This document shows, in pieces, positions 1 through 9,253 of a DNA stretch of 64,000 nt. The stretch's first letter is position 1. Each line of letters opens with the position of its first letter. Under the pieces are notes generated by a model. That model ran no database searches. It was not told the origin of the DNA and saw only the letters and a list, made by a program, of their open reading frames with translations. Both the position numbers and the translations under genes were made by a program. Location: contig NZ_BAEH01000017.1 in the NCBI RefSeq assembly GCF_000241305.1, positions 28,575 to 92,574 of the forward strand. Direction: 5' to 3'. Source of the DNA: Gordonia effusa NBRC 100432 (GTDB lineage: Bacteria; Actinomycetota; Actinomycetes; Mycobacteriales; Mycobacteriaceae).

Positions 1-951
1 CTAGTGTCGGCTGTCATCGAACGACTCGGCGTGTCCGGCGACACGGTAATCACCGACCGCAAGGGTGAAGTGACGCTGGCCGACGCGCTCACCCATCGCT
101 TCGAGATCTCGACTCCGTCGAAGTATCTTGTCGACTACATCGCGCAACGTAGTCAGGATCCCGAACTCACCCATCTGACCGCGACCGGCGATCGGGAGGC
201 GCTCGACGCCTGGCTCTGGGGTAAGGATGTACTCGATCTGCTCAATATCGATGCGGCACTGCCGATCACGCCCGACGAATTGCTCGCCGAACTGCGTCCC
301 CTTCAGCCTCGCGTGTACTCGATTTCATCGAGCCCGCTGGCGCACGCCGACACGGTACACATCACGATGGACACGGTCCGCTACCGCTCGGGAGGCCGTC
401 GGCGCGGGGGTGTCTGCTCCACTTTTCTCGCCGACCGCTGCGAGGTGGGAAGTGATGTGGGAGTGTTTATTTCCACCAACAACTCGTTCCGACTGCCCGA
501 CGACGACACCGATGTCGTCATGATCGGGCCGGGCACGGGCATCGCGCCATTTCGTTCGTTTCTGCACGAGCGAGCCCAGCGCGGTGCGTCGGGCCGCAAC
601 TGGTTGTTCTTCGGCGATCAGCATCAGGCCTGCGATTTCAGCTACGCCGACGAACTCGATCAGTTCAGCGCCGACGGTGTGTTGACCCGCCTCGATCTCG
701 CCTTCTCCCGCGACCAGGACCACAAGATCTACGTGCAGAATCGGATGAACGACGCTGGCGCTGAGTTGTTCTCCTGGCTCGACGGTGGTGCGCACCTATA
801 TGTCTGCGGCGATGCGACCCGAATGGCGCGAGATGTCGACGCGATGCTCCACGAAATCGTCGGCAAACATGGCGGTTTCGATCCGGCCGGCGCGCAAGAC
901 TTCATCAATCAACTGAAGAAGAACAAGCGCTACGTGCGCGATGTCTACTGA
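1..951 (+). CDS. CysJ-like sulfite/nitrate reductase flavoprotein, C-terminal part (5' end outside window)
   Basis: The reading frame is open from the first base, so this is the 3' part of a longer gene. What is visible is a ferredoxin-NADP reductase-type module: FAD-binding motif RVYSISSSP, the GVCSTFL segment, the NADPH-binding GPGTGIAPFRSF loop, LFFGDQHQACDF, YVCGDATRMARDV, and the CysJ-type C-terminus KRYVRDVY. These fit the alpha (flavoprotein) subunit of NADPH-sulfite reductase. In related actinobacteria the same module is fused behind an assimilatory molybdopterin nitrate reductase; whether that applies here cannot be seen because the N-terminus is missing. It passes electrons from NADPH through FAD to a downstream reductase centre in the cytoplasm. 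The next gene starts 21 nt downstream, so the two are probably cotranscribed. Confidence 0.85.
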   Translation, partial: LVSAVIERLGVSGDTVITDRKGEVTLADALTHRFEISTPSKYLVDYIAQRSQDPELTHLTATGDREALDAWLWGKDVLDLLNIDAALPITPDELLAELRPLQPRVYSISSSPLAHADTVHITMDTVRYRSGGRRRGGVCSTFLADRCEVGSDVGVFISTNNSFRLPDDDTDVVMIGPGTGIAPFRSFLHERAQRGASGRNWLFFGDQHQACDFSYADELDQFSADGVLTRLDLAFSRDQDHKIYVQNRMNDAGAELFSWLDGGAHLYVCGDATRMARDVDAMLHEIVGKHGGFDPAGAQDFINQLKKNKRYVRDVY

Positions 952-972
952 AACCGATGGGATACGACGACG

Positions 973-1896
973 ATGTCTACACCACATGACTCGGCCGCGC
1001 GCAATGATCTCGACGACCTACTAGGCGCACCGGGTTTTGCCGGTCAGGTACTGCGGGGATGCCCCGGTCGAGTGGCCGGACATCTGCCATTGCTCGACCA
1101 GGTCGTTGGGGTGACCGTCGCGGGCCCGGTGATCATGAACGACGTGGGAACCTATGCCGATCCCACCGGCATGGGTGGTCCGATTCGTTGTCGCGAATCG
1201 CAAATCACTTTACGACTCAACGCATCTCATTTGCGCACCGCGCTAATCACCGAACCGACCACGCAACGTTTACCCCCGACTCTACGGCTGTTCGACAACG
1301 ACGGAGGTTGTGCGCATGTCACCTACCTGACCGATCGGTCCGATCGGCTGGCATTTGAATCCCTCACTCTCGCTGGCTATCTCACCCCGGCGACCGACAT
1401 CGACGTCGATGCGCATCCGATCGCGTTGCGATTCGGCCAATGCGACCAACTGGACCAGCTCGATTCGGTGCTCTTCGATGGCGGACTCACTCGGCTTCGA
1501 TCACTCCCCGCGCCCCACACCGACGCAACCCGCGTTTGTGAACGCCGCGCGATCGCGGCACTGAGTCACGCCGCACTACTGACTATGCCCACCACTCTCA
1601 TCGCCGGTGGAGCGGGTTGCCTGCAGATGCACGACGGCGTGTTGACCGGATCTCGCGAACACGAAGGCTCGATGGTGCTGGCGTCGGGAAGCGCGCGAAC
1701 CATGATCGACTTCAACCACATCAGCGAATGCTGGGTGACCTGGGCCAACGGAGCATGCGGCCGAACCGGGTCGCTCGAACTCTACGACGACAGCGGAAAG
1801 TGCCGCTTCATCGCCACGCAGACCGGGCCGCAGACAAGGGCGGGCGCCGCCGGCTGGGCCCAGTTGGTAGAGGACATAGCCGACCAGGCCGCATAG
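973..1896 (+). CDS. HemS/ChuX-like heme-utilisation or heme-handling protein
   Basis: A 307-residue cytoplasmic protein with no signal or membrane segment. It shows the two-half pattern of the hemin-degrading HemS/HmuS family. The first half has a GPVIMNDVGTYADPTG stretch, then a predicted beta segment ending in LRLFDNDG and the typical YLTDRSDRLAFESL. The second half has GCLQMHDG followed by the region ending in SLELYDDSGK. HemS-type proteins bind heme and release iron or pass heme on. Its placement directly behind a CysJ-like reductase, not beside a heme importer, is unusual and suggests a role linked to siroheme/heme enzymes or to supplying electrons for heme breakdown (inference). The family call rests on pattern memory, not alignment, so moderate confidence. 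Confidence 0.6.
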   Translation: MSTPHDSAARNDLDDLLGAPGFAGQVLRGCPGRVAGHLPLLDQVVGVTVAGPVIMNDVGTYADPTGMGGPIRCRESQITLRLNASHLRTALITEPTTQRLPPTLRLFDNDGGCAHVTYLTDRSDRLAFESLTLAGYLTPATDIDVDAHPIALRFGQCDQLDQLDSVLFDGGLTRLRSLPAPHTDATRVCERRAIAALSHAALLTMPTTLIAGGAGCLQMHDGVLTGSREHEGSMVLASGSARTMIDFNHISECWVTWANGACGRTGSLELYDDSGKCRFIATQTGPQTRAGAAGWAQLVEDIADQAA

Positions 1897-1915
1897 GAAT
1901 ATCGACGGGCCAAAC

Positions 1916-2296
1916 CGACGCCCACCTCCCGATGGTCGAGTGCCGACGCCCGCCACCGACGGTCGAGTGCCGACGCCACCTCCGATGGTCGAGTGCCGGC
2001 GGGCGAGCTCGCGAGCACGCCGGTGTATCGAGACCACGCAACACAGACTCGAAAACCCAACCCCCACAACAAAATCCACGCAAACTCACGGAGTCTCGAT
2101 ACACCCGACTCGGCTAACGCCTCGTCGGCCACTCGACCAGCGGGGAAGGATCGGCAAGCGCCTCGCCGGCCACTCGACCAGCGCGACAGATCAACTAACG
2201 CCGCATCGACCACACGGCCGACCGACACCCACCACCGACGGTCGAGTGCCGACGAGCGAGCTCGCGAGCACGCCGGCGTATCGAGACCACGCAACC
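1916..2296. repeat. Intergenic array of direct and inverted GTCGAGTGCCG / GTATCGAGAC repeats
   Basis: This roughly 0.4 kb gap between the HemS-like gene and rho holds no convincing gene. GTCGAGTGCCG occurs at 1935, 1962, 1988 and 2241. The 1988 and 2241 copies run into a longer shared block: a GCGAGCTCGCGAGCACGCCG core, then GTATCGAGACCACGCAAC. In between, at about 2092-2185, the unit appears inverted (GTCTCGATACAC) with two copies of CGGCCACTCGACCAGCG. The last unit ends immediately next to the rho stop codon. Similar palindromic intergenic units with GTATCGAGAC ends are common in actinobacterial chromosomes. Open frames through the array are compositional artefacts. Confidence 0.75.
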
Positions 2297-2300
2297 CGAT

Positions 2301-4250
2301 CTAGTCGTCGTTTACGACTCCGGGCGCGTTCTTCTGCACCTGCATCAAGAATTCGACGTTGCTCTTGGTCTTCTTCAGCTGACTCATCAGCAGATCAATC
2401 GCCTGCTGACTGTCCAGACCCGACAAAATCCGGCGCAACTTGTGGACGATCTGGAATTCCTCTGGGGCAAGGAGCAATTCGTCCTTACGGGTGCTCGACG
2501 GATTGACGTCGACGGCCGGGAAGACCCGACGCTCGGCGATCTTGCGGTCCAATTTCAGCTCGGCGTTACCGGTGCCCTTGAACTCTTCGAAGATCACCGT
2601 GTCACCGGTCGAACCGGTTTCCACCATCGCGGTGGCGATAATCGTCAGCGACCCACCGTTTTCGATGTTGCGCGCCGCGCCGAGGAAACGCTTCGGCGGG
2701 TACAGTGCCGTTGAATCGACACCACCGGACAAGATACGTCCCGACGCCGGCGAGGAGTTGTTGTACGCACGGCCCAGGCGCGTGATCGAGTCCAGCAGCA
2801 CGACAACATCTTTGCCGGTCTCGACGAGACGCTTGGCGCGCTCAATGGCCAATTCGGCGACGGCGGTGTGATCTGACGGCGGACGATCGAAGGTCGAGGC
2901 AATAACCTCACCGCGGACCGAGCGGGTCATATCGGTGACTTCTTCGGGGCGCTCGTCCACCAGCACGACCATCAGATGACACTCGGGATTGTTGGTGGTG
3001 ATCGCATTCGCGATGTCCTGCATGATCGTGGTCTTACCGGCCTTAGGCGGCGACACGATCAGGGCACGCTGCCCCTTGCCGATCGGCATGATGAGGTCGA
3101 TGACGCGGGTGGTCAACCGCTCCGGCGTCGTCTCCAAACGCAGCCGCTGATTCGGGTACAGCGGGGTAAGTTTGTTGAACTCGGGACGGTTCCGCGCGGC
3201 TTCAACCTCACCACCATTGACGGTGTCGAGCCGGACCAGCGGATTGAACTTCTGCCGCTGATTATTCTGCTCACCTTCACGGGGCACCTTCACGGCGCCG
3301 GTGATCGCGTCGCCACGACGCAGGCCGTTCTTGCGAACCATATTCATCGACACGTACACGTCGTTCGGCCCCGACAGGTAACCCGACGTCCGGACGAACG
3401 CGTAGTTGTCGAGAACGTCGAGGATGCCCGCGACCGGTGCGACGACGTCGTCCTCGTTCAGTTGCGGCTCGCCGCCACCGGCGCCGTCACGGTCACGTCC
3501 ACGACGACGTTCACGGAATCGACGGCCCCGACGATTACGTCCGCCTTCGCCATCCTCGTCACGATTGTCGTCGCGGTTGTTCTGGTTGTTGCCCTGGCCC
3601 GAGTTTTGGTTCTGGCCACCGCCGCGATTGTTGGTGCCTTCGCGGTTGTTGTTGCCCTCGCGGTTGTTGTTGCCACCCTCGCGGTTATTGCGGTTGCGGT
3701 TCCGGTTGCGATCGCCACCGGTCGACTCGCCGTCTGACTTATCCCCCGCGGCCTTATCCCCGGCACCCTTATCTGCTGCGCCTCGGTCGCTCGCGGACTT
3801 GTCACCGGCAGGGTTGTCACCGGACTCGACGGCAGGCTTCTGGCCGGCCGACTTCTCCTCGCTCGCCGCTTGACCTGCGGGAGCCGAGGCTTCGGATGCC
3901 TTCTCGGCGACCGCGACCTGATCGGCGGTCTTATCGCCAACCGGTGTGTCATCGCCAGACTTCGCGTCTGCCTTCTTCGCACGCGAAGCCTTCGGTTCGC
4001 CCTTGGCCGCCTTCGCCGCCGATGGAGGCGGTGCGCCGGCACCTTCGGCCTGACGCTCGCGAATCGCGGCGATCAGATCGCCCTTGCGCATCCCGGAGGT
4101 TCCAGAGATGCCCAGCTCGCCGGCCAGCACACGCAGCTCGGAGAGAACCATGCCGGTGAGTCCGATGCGCACCGACGCGCGGCGGGGCTCGGCAGGTGAG
4201 GCTGCGTCCGCTTCCGGAGCAGCCGGTGTGATCAGGTCCGTATCGGTCAC
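2301..4250 (-). CDS. rho: Transcription termination factor Rho with long N/R/G-rich insertion
   Basis: Rho is the hexameric RNA helicase that ends factor-dependent transcripts. The N-terminal Rho domain (about residues 28-68) is followed by a low-complexity insertion (about 70-260). The insertion is first acidic/Ala/Lys-rich, then Asn-Arg-Gly-rich with NNREG-type tandem repeats at 181-226, then Arg-rich with RGRRFRERRRGRDRDG. The RNA-binding CSD and ATPase core follow: Walker A SPPKAGKTT, VLVDERPEEVTDM, and Walker B LLDSITRLGRAYN. Actinobacterial Rho proteins are known for such inserts. At 649 residues it is longer than the roughly 420 of E. coli Rho. The GTG start at 4250 has an AAGGA box 6 nt upstream. 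It follows thrB in the same direction but has its own promoter and a long leader. Confidence 0.97.
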   Translation of the reverse strand: MTDTDLITPAAPEADAASPAEPRRASVRIGLTGMVLSELRVLAGELGISGTSGMRKGDLIAAIRERQAEGAGAPPPSAAKAAKGEPKASRAKKADAKSGDDTPVGDKTADQVAVAEKASEASAPAGQAASEEKSAGQKPAVESGDNPAGDKSASDRGAADKGAGDKAAGDKSDGESTGGDRNRNRNRNNREGGNNNREGNNNREGTNNRGGGQNQNSGQGNNQNNRDDNRDEDGEGGRNRRGRRFRERRRGRDRDGAGGGEPQLNEDDVVAPVAGILDVLDNYAFVRTSGYLSGPNDVYVSMNMVRKNGLRRGDAITGAVKVPREGEQNNQRQKFNPLVRLDTVNGGEVEAARNRPEFNKLTPLYPNQRLRLETTPERLTTRVIDLIMPIGKGQRALIVSPPKAGKTTIMQDIANAITTNNPECHLMVVLVDERPEEVTDMTRSVRGEVIASTFDRPPSDHTAVAELAIERAKRLVETGKDVVVLLDSITRLGRAYNNSSPASGRILSGGVDSTALYPPKRFLGAARNIENGGSLTIIATAMVETGSTGDTVIFEEFKGTGNAELKLDRKIAERRVFPAVDVNPSSTRKDELLLAPEEFQIVHKLRRILSGLDSQQAIDLLMSQLKKTKSNVEFLMQVQKNAPGVVNDD

Positions 4251-4323
4251 GGATATCCTTTCGTTCCCCGTCAGGTCGACAAACCACGGGGCTTGGCGCT
4301 TCCCCTGAGATCAGCGGAAGCTT

Positions 4324-4342
4324 CCACCCGACGAACGGGTGG
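4324..4342 (-). promoter_or_regulatory. Hairpin in rho leader
   Basis: CCACCCG at 4324-4330 pairs perfectly with CGGGTGG at 4336-4342 across a 5-nt loop. It lies about 75 nt upstream of the rho start in the transcribed leader. It is not followed by a T-run on the minus strand, so it is not an intrinsic terminator; a role in leader folding or autoregulation is only a guess. Confidence 0.4.
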
Positions 4343-4469
4343 TATAAGAGGCTTTCGGGTCTGGCACGAAATGCTTGTTAGAACACAGGTCCTGACCACG
4401 CAGAACTACGAGGTGGGACGGGCTGGTGACAAGCACGGCAGAACGTGGTCTGCATGGCTAGACGTTGCC

Positions 4470-4499
4470 ATCATAACGCCGCTTCCGTTATCTGGGCAA
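4470..4499 (-). promoter_or_regulatory. Sigma-A-type promoter for rho
   Basis: On the minus strand, -35 TTGCCC (4494-4499) and -10 TATGAT (4470-4475) are separated by 18 nt. The start point would be near 4463, giving a leader of about 210 nt before the rho GTG codon. It lies just downstream of the thrB stop, so rho can be expressed independently of the threonine genes. Confidence 0.55.
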
Positions 4500-4529
4500 T
4501 AAGAGCAGCAAAATTCTCCATTCGGCGTG

Positions 4530-5468
4530 TCACGCCGACCGGCTGACTCCCCCGGCGATTGCCGCCTTACGCACTGCGAACCCCCGCTCACCGGCGTGTG
4601 CACACAGGTTAGCGGGAACATCTGCGGTGCCGAGCACCAGCACCGTTGGTCCCGCGCCAGAAATCGTCGCCGCGTGCCCCGCTCCTCGTAGCTTTGCCAC
4701 CAATTCGGCCGACGGCGGCATCGCCGCACTTCGATATCCCTGGTGCAGACGATCGTCGGTGGCTTCGAGGAGCAAACTCGGATCCGACGTTAGCGCAACG
4801 ACATTCAGCGCTGATCGACTCAAATTGAAGATCGCGTCGGTGCGCGGCACCATCTCCGGCAGCAGTCCCCTCGTCTCCGATGTCGACGATTCGACCGACG
4901 GCACGAATACGGTGGCCGTGATATTGGGGTGCACTTCGATATTGCTGGCACGATAGGCCGGGGTCCCACCCGGCGTCGTCCAGGTGACGACCGCGCCGCC
5001 GAGCACACTCGCCGCCGCGTTGTCCGGATGTCCTTCGAATTCGCTGGCCTGCTCGACCAGTACCTCATTGGAAAAACGTTGTCCCACACCGGATTCGGCA
5101 ATCAGCTCCGATGCCGCGGCCAGTCCGGACACGACCGCGGCTGCCGACGACCCCAATCCTCGCGAGTGTGGAATGGCGTTGGTACACCGCACCCAGAGGC
5201 CGTTGACTTTCACCCCGGCAACCCCTAGGCCCCGCAGGATCGCACGCGCCACCAAGTGAGTTTCGTCACGCGGAACACCCGCGCTGCTCTCGCCGGTGGC
5301 GGTGACCTGCACACCATCGCCTCCGGTGGTCACCGTTACCTCGTCATAGATACCCAGCGCCAGCCCCAGACAATCGAAGCCCGGACCAAGGTTCGCACTC
5401 GATGCCGGGACCCGGATGGTCACCGACACACCATCGGGTAGTACCGGCACAGCGGTTCTCAGCGGCAC
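4530..5468 (-). CDS. thrB: Homoserine kinase
   Basis: Phosphorylates homoserine with ATP to O-phosphohomoserine, the substrate of threonine synthase. It is a GHMP-family kinase of 312 residues, the usual length. Visible motifs are the N-terminal PASSANLGPGFD, the ATP-binding IPHSRGLGSSAAAVVSG loop, and the C-terminal ISGAGPTVLVL glycine motif. It follows thrC by 15 nt and is the last gene of the argS-lysA-hom-thrC-thrB operon, the same order as M. tuberculosis Rv1292-Rv1296. Confidence 0.96.
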   Translation of the reverse strand: MPLRTAVPVLPDGVSVTIRVPASSANLGPGFDCLGLALGIYDEVTVTTGGDGVQVTATGESSAGVPRDETHLVARAILRGLGVAGVKVNGLWVRCTNAIPHSRGLGSSAAAVVSGLAAASELIAESGVGQRFSNEVLVEQASEFEGHPDNAAASVLGGAVVTWTTPGGTPAYRASNIEVHPNITATVFVPSVESSTSETRGLLPEMVPRTDAIFNLSRSALNVVALTSDPSLLLEATDDRLHQGYRSAAMPPSAELVAKLRGAGHAATISGAGPTVLVLGTADVPANLCAHAGERGFAVRKAAIAGGVSRSA

Positions 5469-5483
5469 GTCGTCACACCCGAA

Positions 5484-6566
5484 TCATTGCGCGACGCCGA
5501 GCGCGCCAGCCACCGCGACCGGATCGACGTCGATCGCCTCCACCTGCGGCATATCCGACAGCGCGGTGTCGGGATCCTTCAAGCCGTTACCGGTAACCGT
5601 GCACACCACCGTCGAACCCGCCTCGATCCAGCCGTCGGCGCGCGCCGCAAGGAGTCCGGCCACGCTTGCCGCTGACGCCGGCTCCACGAACACGCCGTCG
5701 CGGCCGGCGATCAGTCGATACGCCTCGAGAAGTTTCTCGTCGGTCGCGGCGCGGAATTGACCACCCGACTCATCTTTGGCCGCAACCGCCTGGTTCCAGC
5801 TGGCCGGTGAGCCGATGCGGATCGCGGTGGCAATGGTTTCCGGATTAGTTACCGGTGCCCCGTTGACCAGTGGCGCCGCCCCAGCTGCCTGTACCCCCAG
5901 CATGCGCGGTCGGCTCGAGGTGATGCCGTCGGCGAAGTACTCGCAGTAGCCCTTCCAATAGGCGGTGATATTTCCAGCGTTACCTACCGGCAGAGCGTGG
6001 ACGTCGGGGGCTTTGCCCAGCACATCGACGATTTCGAACGCAGCTGTCTTCTGACCTTCGATGCGTGCCGGGTTGACCGAGTTCACCAATTCGATTTCGG
6101 GATATTCGGAGGTGACCTTGCGAGCCAGCTCCAGACAGTCATCGAAGTTCCCGCGAACCTGAATGATCTTGGCGCCGTGCATAACAGCCTGCGCGAGCTT
6201 GCCCATCGCGATCTTGCCCTCGGGAATCAGCACCGCACAGGTAATGCCGGCGCGAGTCGCGTACGCCGCTGCCGATGCCGACGTGTTGCCAGTCGACGCG
6301 CAGAGAACAGCCTTTTTACCGTTGTTCACCGCGTTGCTGACCGCCATCGTCATGCCGCGATCCTTGAACGACCCCGTCGGATTTAGTCCCTCGACCTTGA
6401 GATACACCTCGCAGTCGGTGATCGACGACAGGTGCGTCGCCGCGATCAGCGGCGTGCCGCCCTCCAGCAACGTGACGACCTGCCAATCATCGCCGACCGG
6501 CAAGCGGTCGCGGTACGCCTCGATCAGACCGGGCCAGGCGGTGTGTACGGGGGTGTGGTTACTCAT
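5484..6566 (-). CDS. thrC: Threonine synthase
   Basis: Converts O-phosphohomoserine to threonine; PLP-dependent, cytoplasmic. The PLP lysine lies in GSFKDRGM and the phosphate-binding glycine loop is [11 protein letters not shown] chose the ATG at 6566 (reading MSNHTPVH) over a longer upstream frame, because GGAGGGAACC lies just before it and related proteins begin near this point. The start overlaps the last codons of hom by 8 nt, indicating translational coupling. Confidence 0.95.
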   Translation of the reverse strand: MSNHTPVHTAWPGLIEAYRDRLPVGDDWQVVTLLEGGTPLIAATHLSSITDCEVYLKVEGLNPTGSFKDRGMTMAVSNAVNNGKKAVLCASTGNTSASAAAYATRAGITCAVLIPEGKIAMGKLAQAVMHGAKIIQVRGNFDDCLELARKVTSEYPEIELVNSVNPARIEGQKTAAFEIVDVLGKAPDVHALPVGNAGNITAYWKGYCEYFADGITSSRPRMLGVQAAGAAPLVNGAPVTNPETIATAIRIGSPASWNQAVAAKDESGGQFRAATDEKLLEAYRLIAGRDGVFVEPASAASVAGLLAARADGWIEAGSTVVCTVTGNGLKDPDTALSDMPQVEAIDVDPVAVAGALGVAQ

Positions 6567-7869
6567 CGGTTCCCTCCAGTCGCAGCACACTCGAAATCTT
6601 CGTGACTGCATCCATATCTTCAAGTGCGGCAACGGTTTCCGACAATGACCCGTCTGGAGCGAGGTGGGTGACGACGATCAGTTGCGCCTGATCACCCGCC
6701 CCTTCCTGACGAACCACCGCGATACCGATGTGACGTTTGGCGAACTCACCGGCCACCTGCGCCAGGACGCCCGGGCGGTCCTCCACCTTCATCGACACGT
6801 AGTAGCGAGTGCCGACGGTGGCAATTGATGCCACCGGCAGGGACGCGTAGGTGGACTCAAGCGGTCCGCGCCCGGAATAGACCCTGTTACGCGCAGCCAT
6901 CACGACATCTCCCATCACCGCCGACGCCGTGGGCGCGCCGCCGGCGCCCTGGCCATAGAACATCAGGCGACCCGAGTTCTCCGCCTCGACGACGACCGCG
7001 TTGAAAGCGCCGTTGACCGCGGCCAGCGGGTGGCTCAGCGGAATCAGTGCGGGATATACGCGAGCCGAAATCTGTTCCGTCCCATCGGCTTCGACAATCC
7101 GCTCGCATATCGACAACAGTTTGATGGTGCAGTCCAGTTTTGCCGCGCTCGCCAGATCTGCCGGCGTGATCGACGAGATTCCCTGTCGGTAGACATCCGC
7201 CGCGGTGACTCGGCTATGGAAGGCGATCGAGGCGAGAATCGCAGCCTTCGCCGCGGCGTCATATCCTTCGACGTCGGCGGTGGGATCTGCCTCGGCATAG
7301 CCAAGCCGACCAGCCTCGGCCAACGTCTCGGCGTAATCGGCACCGGTCTCGGCCATTGCGGACAGAATGAAATTGGTTGTGCCATTGACGATTCCGGCCA
7401 CGCGCTGCACCGTGTCGCCGGCAAGTGACTGCATCAGCGGCCGAATCACCGGGATCGCGCCAGCAACCGACGCTTCGAAATAGAGGTCGGCACGGCTGTC
7501 CGCGGCCGCGGTGGCCAACTCACCGGTATAGTCGGCCAACAGCGCTTTGTTTGCGGTTACCACCGACTTTCCGCTATCGAGCGCGGCGCGAATGTGACTG
7601 CGCGGCGGCTCAATTCCGCCGATGAGCTCGATAACGATATCGACGTCGTCGCGGTCGATCAGAGCCGCGGCGTCGTCGGTCAATAACTCAGGCGGCACAC
7701 CCGGTCGCTTCTTGCTCAGATCACGAACGGCGACGCCGCGAAGTTCGAGCGGCGCGCCGACGCGGGACCGAAGGTCATCGGTGTTCTCGGTCAGAATGCG
7801 GACGACCTCGGTGCCGACATTGCCCATGCCGAGTACCGCGACGCCGATGGGTTTGTTTGCACTACTCAC
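6559..7869 (-). CDS. hom: Homoserine dehydrogenase
   Basis: Reduces aspartate semialdehyde to homoserine, the branch point between lysine and threonine/methionine synthesis. The N-terminal Rossmann motif is [14 protein letters not shown]. The catalytic domain contains [11 protein letters not shown] and the [17 protein letters not shown] segment. The C-terminal 80 residues ([18 protein letters not shown] onward) form an ACT domain that normally mediates threonine feedback. The length of 436 residues is typical. The GTG start at 7869 overlaps the lysA stop by 8 nt. Confidence 0.96.
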   Translation of the reverse strand: MSSANKPIGVAVLGMGNVGTEVVRILTENTDDLRSRVGAPLELRGVAVRDLSKKRPGVPPELLTDDAAALIDRDDVDIVIELIGGIEPPRSHIRAALDSGKSVVTANKALLADYTGELATAAADSRADLYFEASVAGAIPVIRPLMQSLAGDTVQRVAGIVNGTTNFILSAMAETGADYAETLAEAGRLGYAEADPTADVEGYDAAAKAAILASIAFHSRVTAADVYRQGISSITPADLASAAKLDCTIKLLSICERIVEADGTEQISARVYPALIPLSHPLAAVNGAFNAVVVEAENSGRLMFYGQGAGGAPTASAVMGDVVMAARNRVYSGRGPLESTYASLPVASIATVGTRYYVSMKVEDRPGVLAQVAGEFAKRHIGIAVVRQEGAGDQAQLIVVTHLAPDGSLSETVAALEDMDAVTKISSVLRLEGTDE

Positions 7870-9253
7870 TGCTAGCCTCCACGCCCGCTTCCAAACTCAA
7901 ATAGTCCTCGACTCGCTCCCGCCGCAACAACAGTCGAGCTTGACCGTCGCGCACCGCCACCACGGCGGGGCGCTGAGCCAAGTTGTACCGCGAGGACATC
8001 GAATAGCAATACGCGCCGGTCGCGCCGACGACCAGCAAGTCGCCCGGCGTCAGATCTTCGTGTGTCCAACAGTCGCGAATGACGATATCGCCACTCTCAC
8101 AATGCTTTCCGACGACACGGCTTACCACGCCGTCGGCCTGCGAAACGCGTGACGCGAGCCGCACGTCGTATTCGGCGTCGTAGAGAACAGCGCGAATATT
8201 GTCACTCATCCCGCCGTCGACCGACACGTACCGCCGCGTCGAACCGCCGTCGAGCGCAACGTCTTTGAGCGTGCCGACCTCATAGAGTGTGACACCGCCC
8301 GGCCCGGCAATGGCGCGGCCAGGTTCCACGGCGATCAGCGGCATCGGCAGGCCGAGTGCCTCGGACTCCTTTTTGACGATCTCGGCCATTCGCTCGGCGA
8401 CCTTGTCAATGGGCAGCGGGTCGTCGGATGGAAGGTACGAAATACCCAGTCCCCCACCGAGATCCACAACCTCGAGCTGCTTGGTCTTCTCCACGCCGAA
8501 CTCGGCGACGATATCGCCGAGCAAGCCGATCACGCGGTGAGCGGCCACCTCGAAGCCGTCCAGCTCAAAGATCTGCGATCCGATGTGACTGTGCAGACCG
8601 ACCAGTCGCAGATTATCCGACGCGAAAACGCGTCGAACCGCATCCATCGCGATCCCACCGGCGATGGCGAAGCCGAATTTCTGATCGTCGTGGGCGGTCG
8701 AGATGAATTCGTGAGTGTGCGCCTCAACGCTGACCGTCACCCGCACGAGCACGTCGGCAACCACACCGCGTTCACCGGCGAGCGTGTCAAGCCGGTCGAT
8801 CTCGTATGTCGAATCGACGACGACGTGACCGATGCCGGCATCGAGCGCGGCCGCCAGTTCGGCAACCGATTTGTTGTTGCCGTGCAACGCTATTCGCTCG
8901 GGCGGGAAGTTCGCGGCGAGCGCCACCGCCAGTTCACCGGCCGAGCAGACGTCGAGCGACAACCCCTCGTCGTTGACCCAGCGGGCAATCTCGGTGGAGA
9001 GGAACGCCTTTGACGCGTAATGCACACGTCCATGCGGTCCGAACGCCGATTGCATATCGGCACAACGGGATCGAAAGTCAGCCTCGTCGATGACGAACAG
9101 TGGTGTGCCGTACTGCTCGGCCAAGTCGGCGACGCTGATACCGGCGATCTGCAGCACGCCATTGGCGTCTCGACTCGAGCCTCGCGGGTAGACATTCTCC
9201 GGGATACGCGCCAAATCGGTTGCGGCCCGGCTTTGTTCGAGGTTCTCGCTCAC
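7862..9253 (-). CDS. lysA: Diaminopimelate decarboxylase
   Basis: Last step of lysine synthesis: decarboxylates meso-diaminopimelate. It is a fold III PLP enzyme. The PLP lysine is in VHYASKAFL, the glycine-rich phosphate loop is [19 protein letters not shown] lies next to the active site, and the cross-subunit CESGD motif comes near the end. The GTG start at 9253 was chosen because it overlaps the argS stop as GTGA, and the protein from there (VSENLEQSR) matches the family length of about 460. Longer upstream frames lie inside argS. Confidence 0.96.
   Translation of the reverse strand: MSENLEQSRAATDLARIPENVYPRGSSRDANGVLQIAGISVADLAEQYGTPLFVIDEADFRSRCADMQSAFGPHGRVHYASKAFLSTEIARWVNDEGLSLDVCSAGELAVALAANFPPERIALHGNNKSVAELAAALDAGIGHVVVDSTYEIDRLDTLAGERGVVADVLVRVTVSVEAHTHEFISTAHDDQKFGFAIAGGIAMDAVRRVFASDNLRLVGLHSHIGSQIFELDGFEVAAHRVIGLLGDIVAEFGVEKTKQLEVVDLGGGLGISYLPSDDPLPIDKVAERMAEIVKKESEALGLPMPLIAVEPGRAIAGPGGVTLYEVGTLKDVALDGGSTRRYVSVDGGMSDNIRAVLYDAEYDVRLASRVSQADGVVSRVVGKHCESGDIVIRDCWTHEDLTPGDLLVVGATGAYCYSMSSRYNLAQRPAVVAVRDGQARLLLRRERVEDYLSLEAGVEASSE

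Noticed and set aside
1935..1999. Three regularly spaced GTCGAGTGCCG units resembling a short CRISPR array
   Set aside because: Spacing of 26-27 nt leaves only about 15 nt between units, the intervening sequence is itself similar, the units recur inverted downstream, and no cas gene is in the window.
2976..3737. Long plus-strand open frame with a hydrophobic stretch opposite rho
   Set aside because: The hydrophobic run is the antisense reading of Rho's Asn/Arg/Gly-rich repeats; rho is certain on the other strand.
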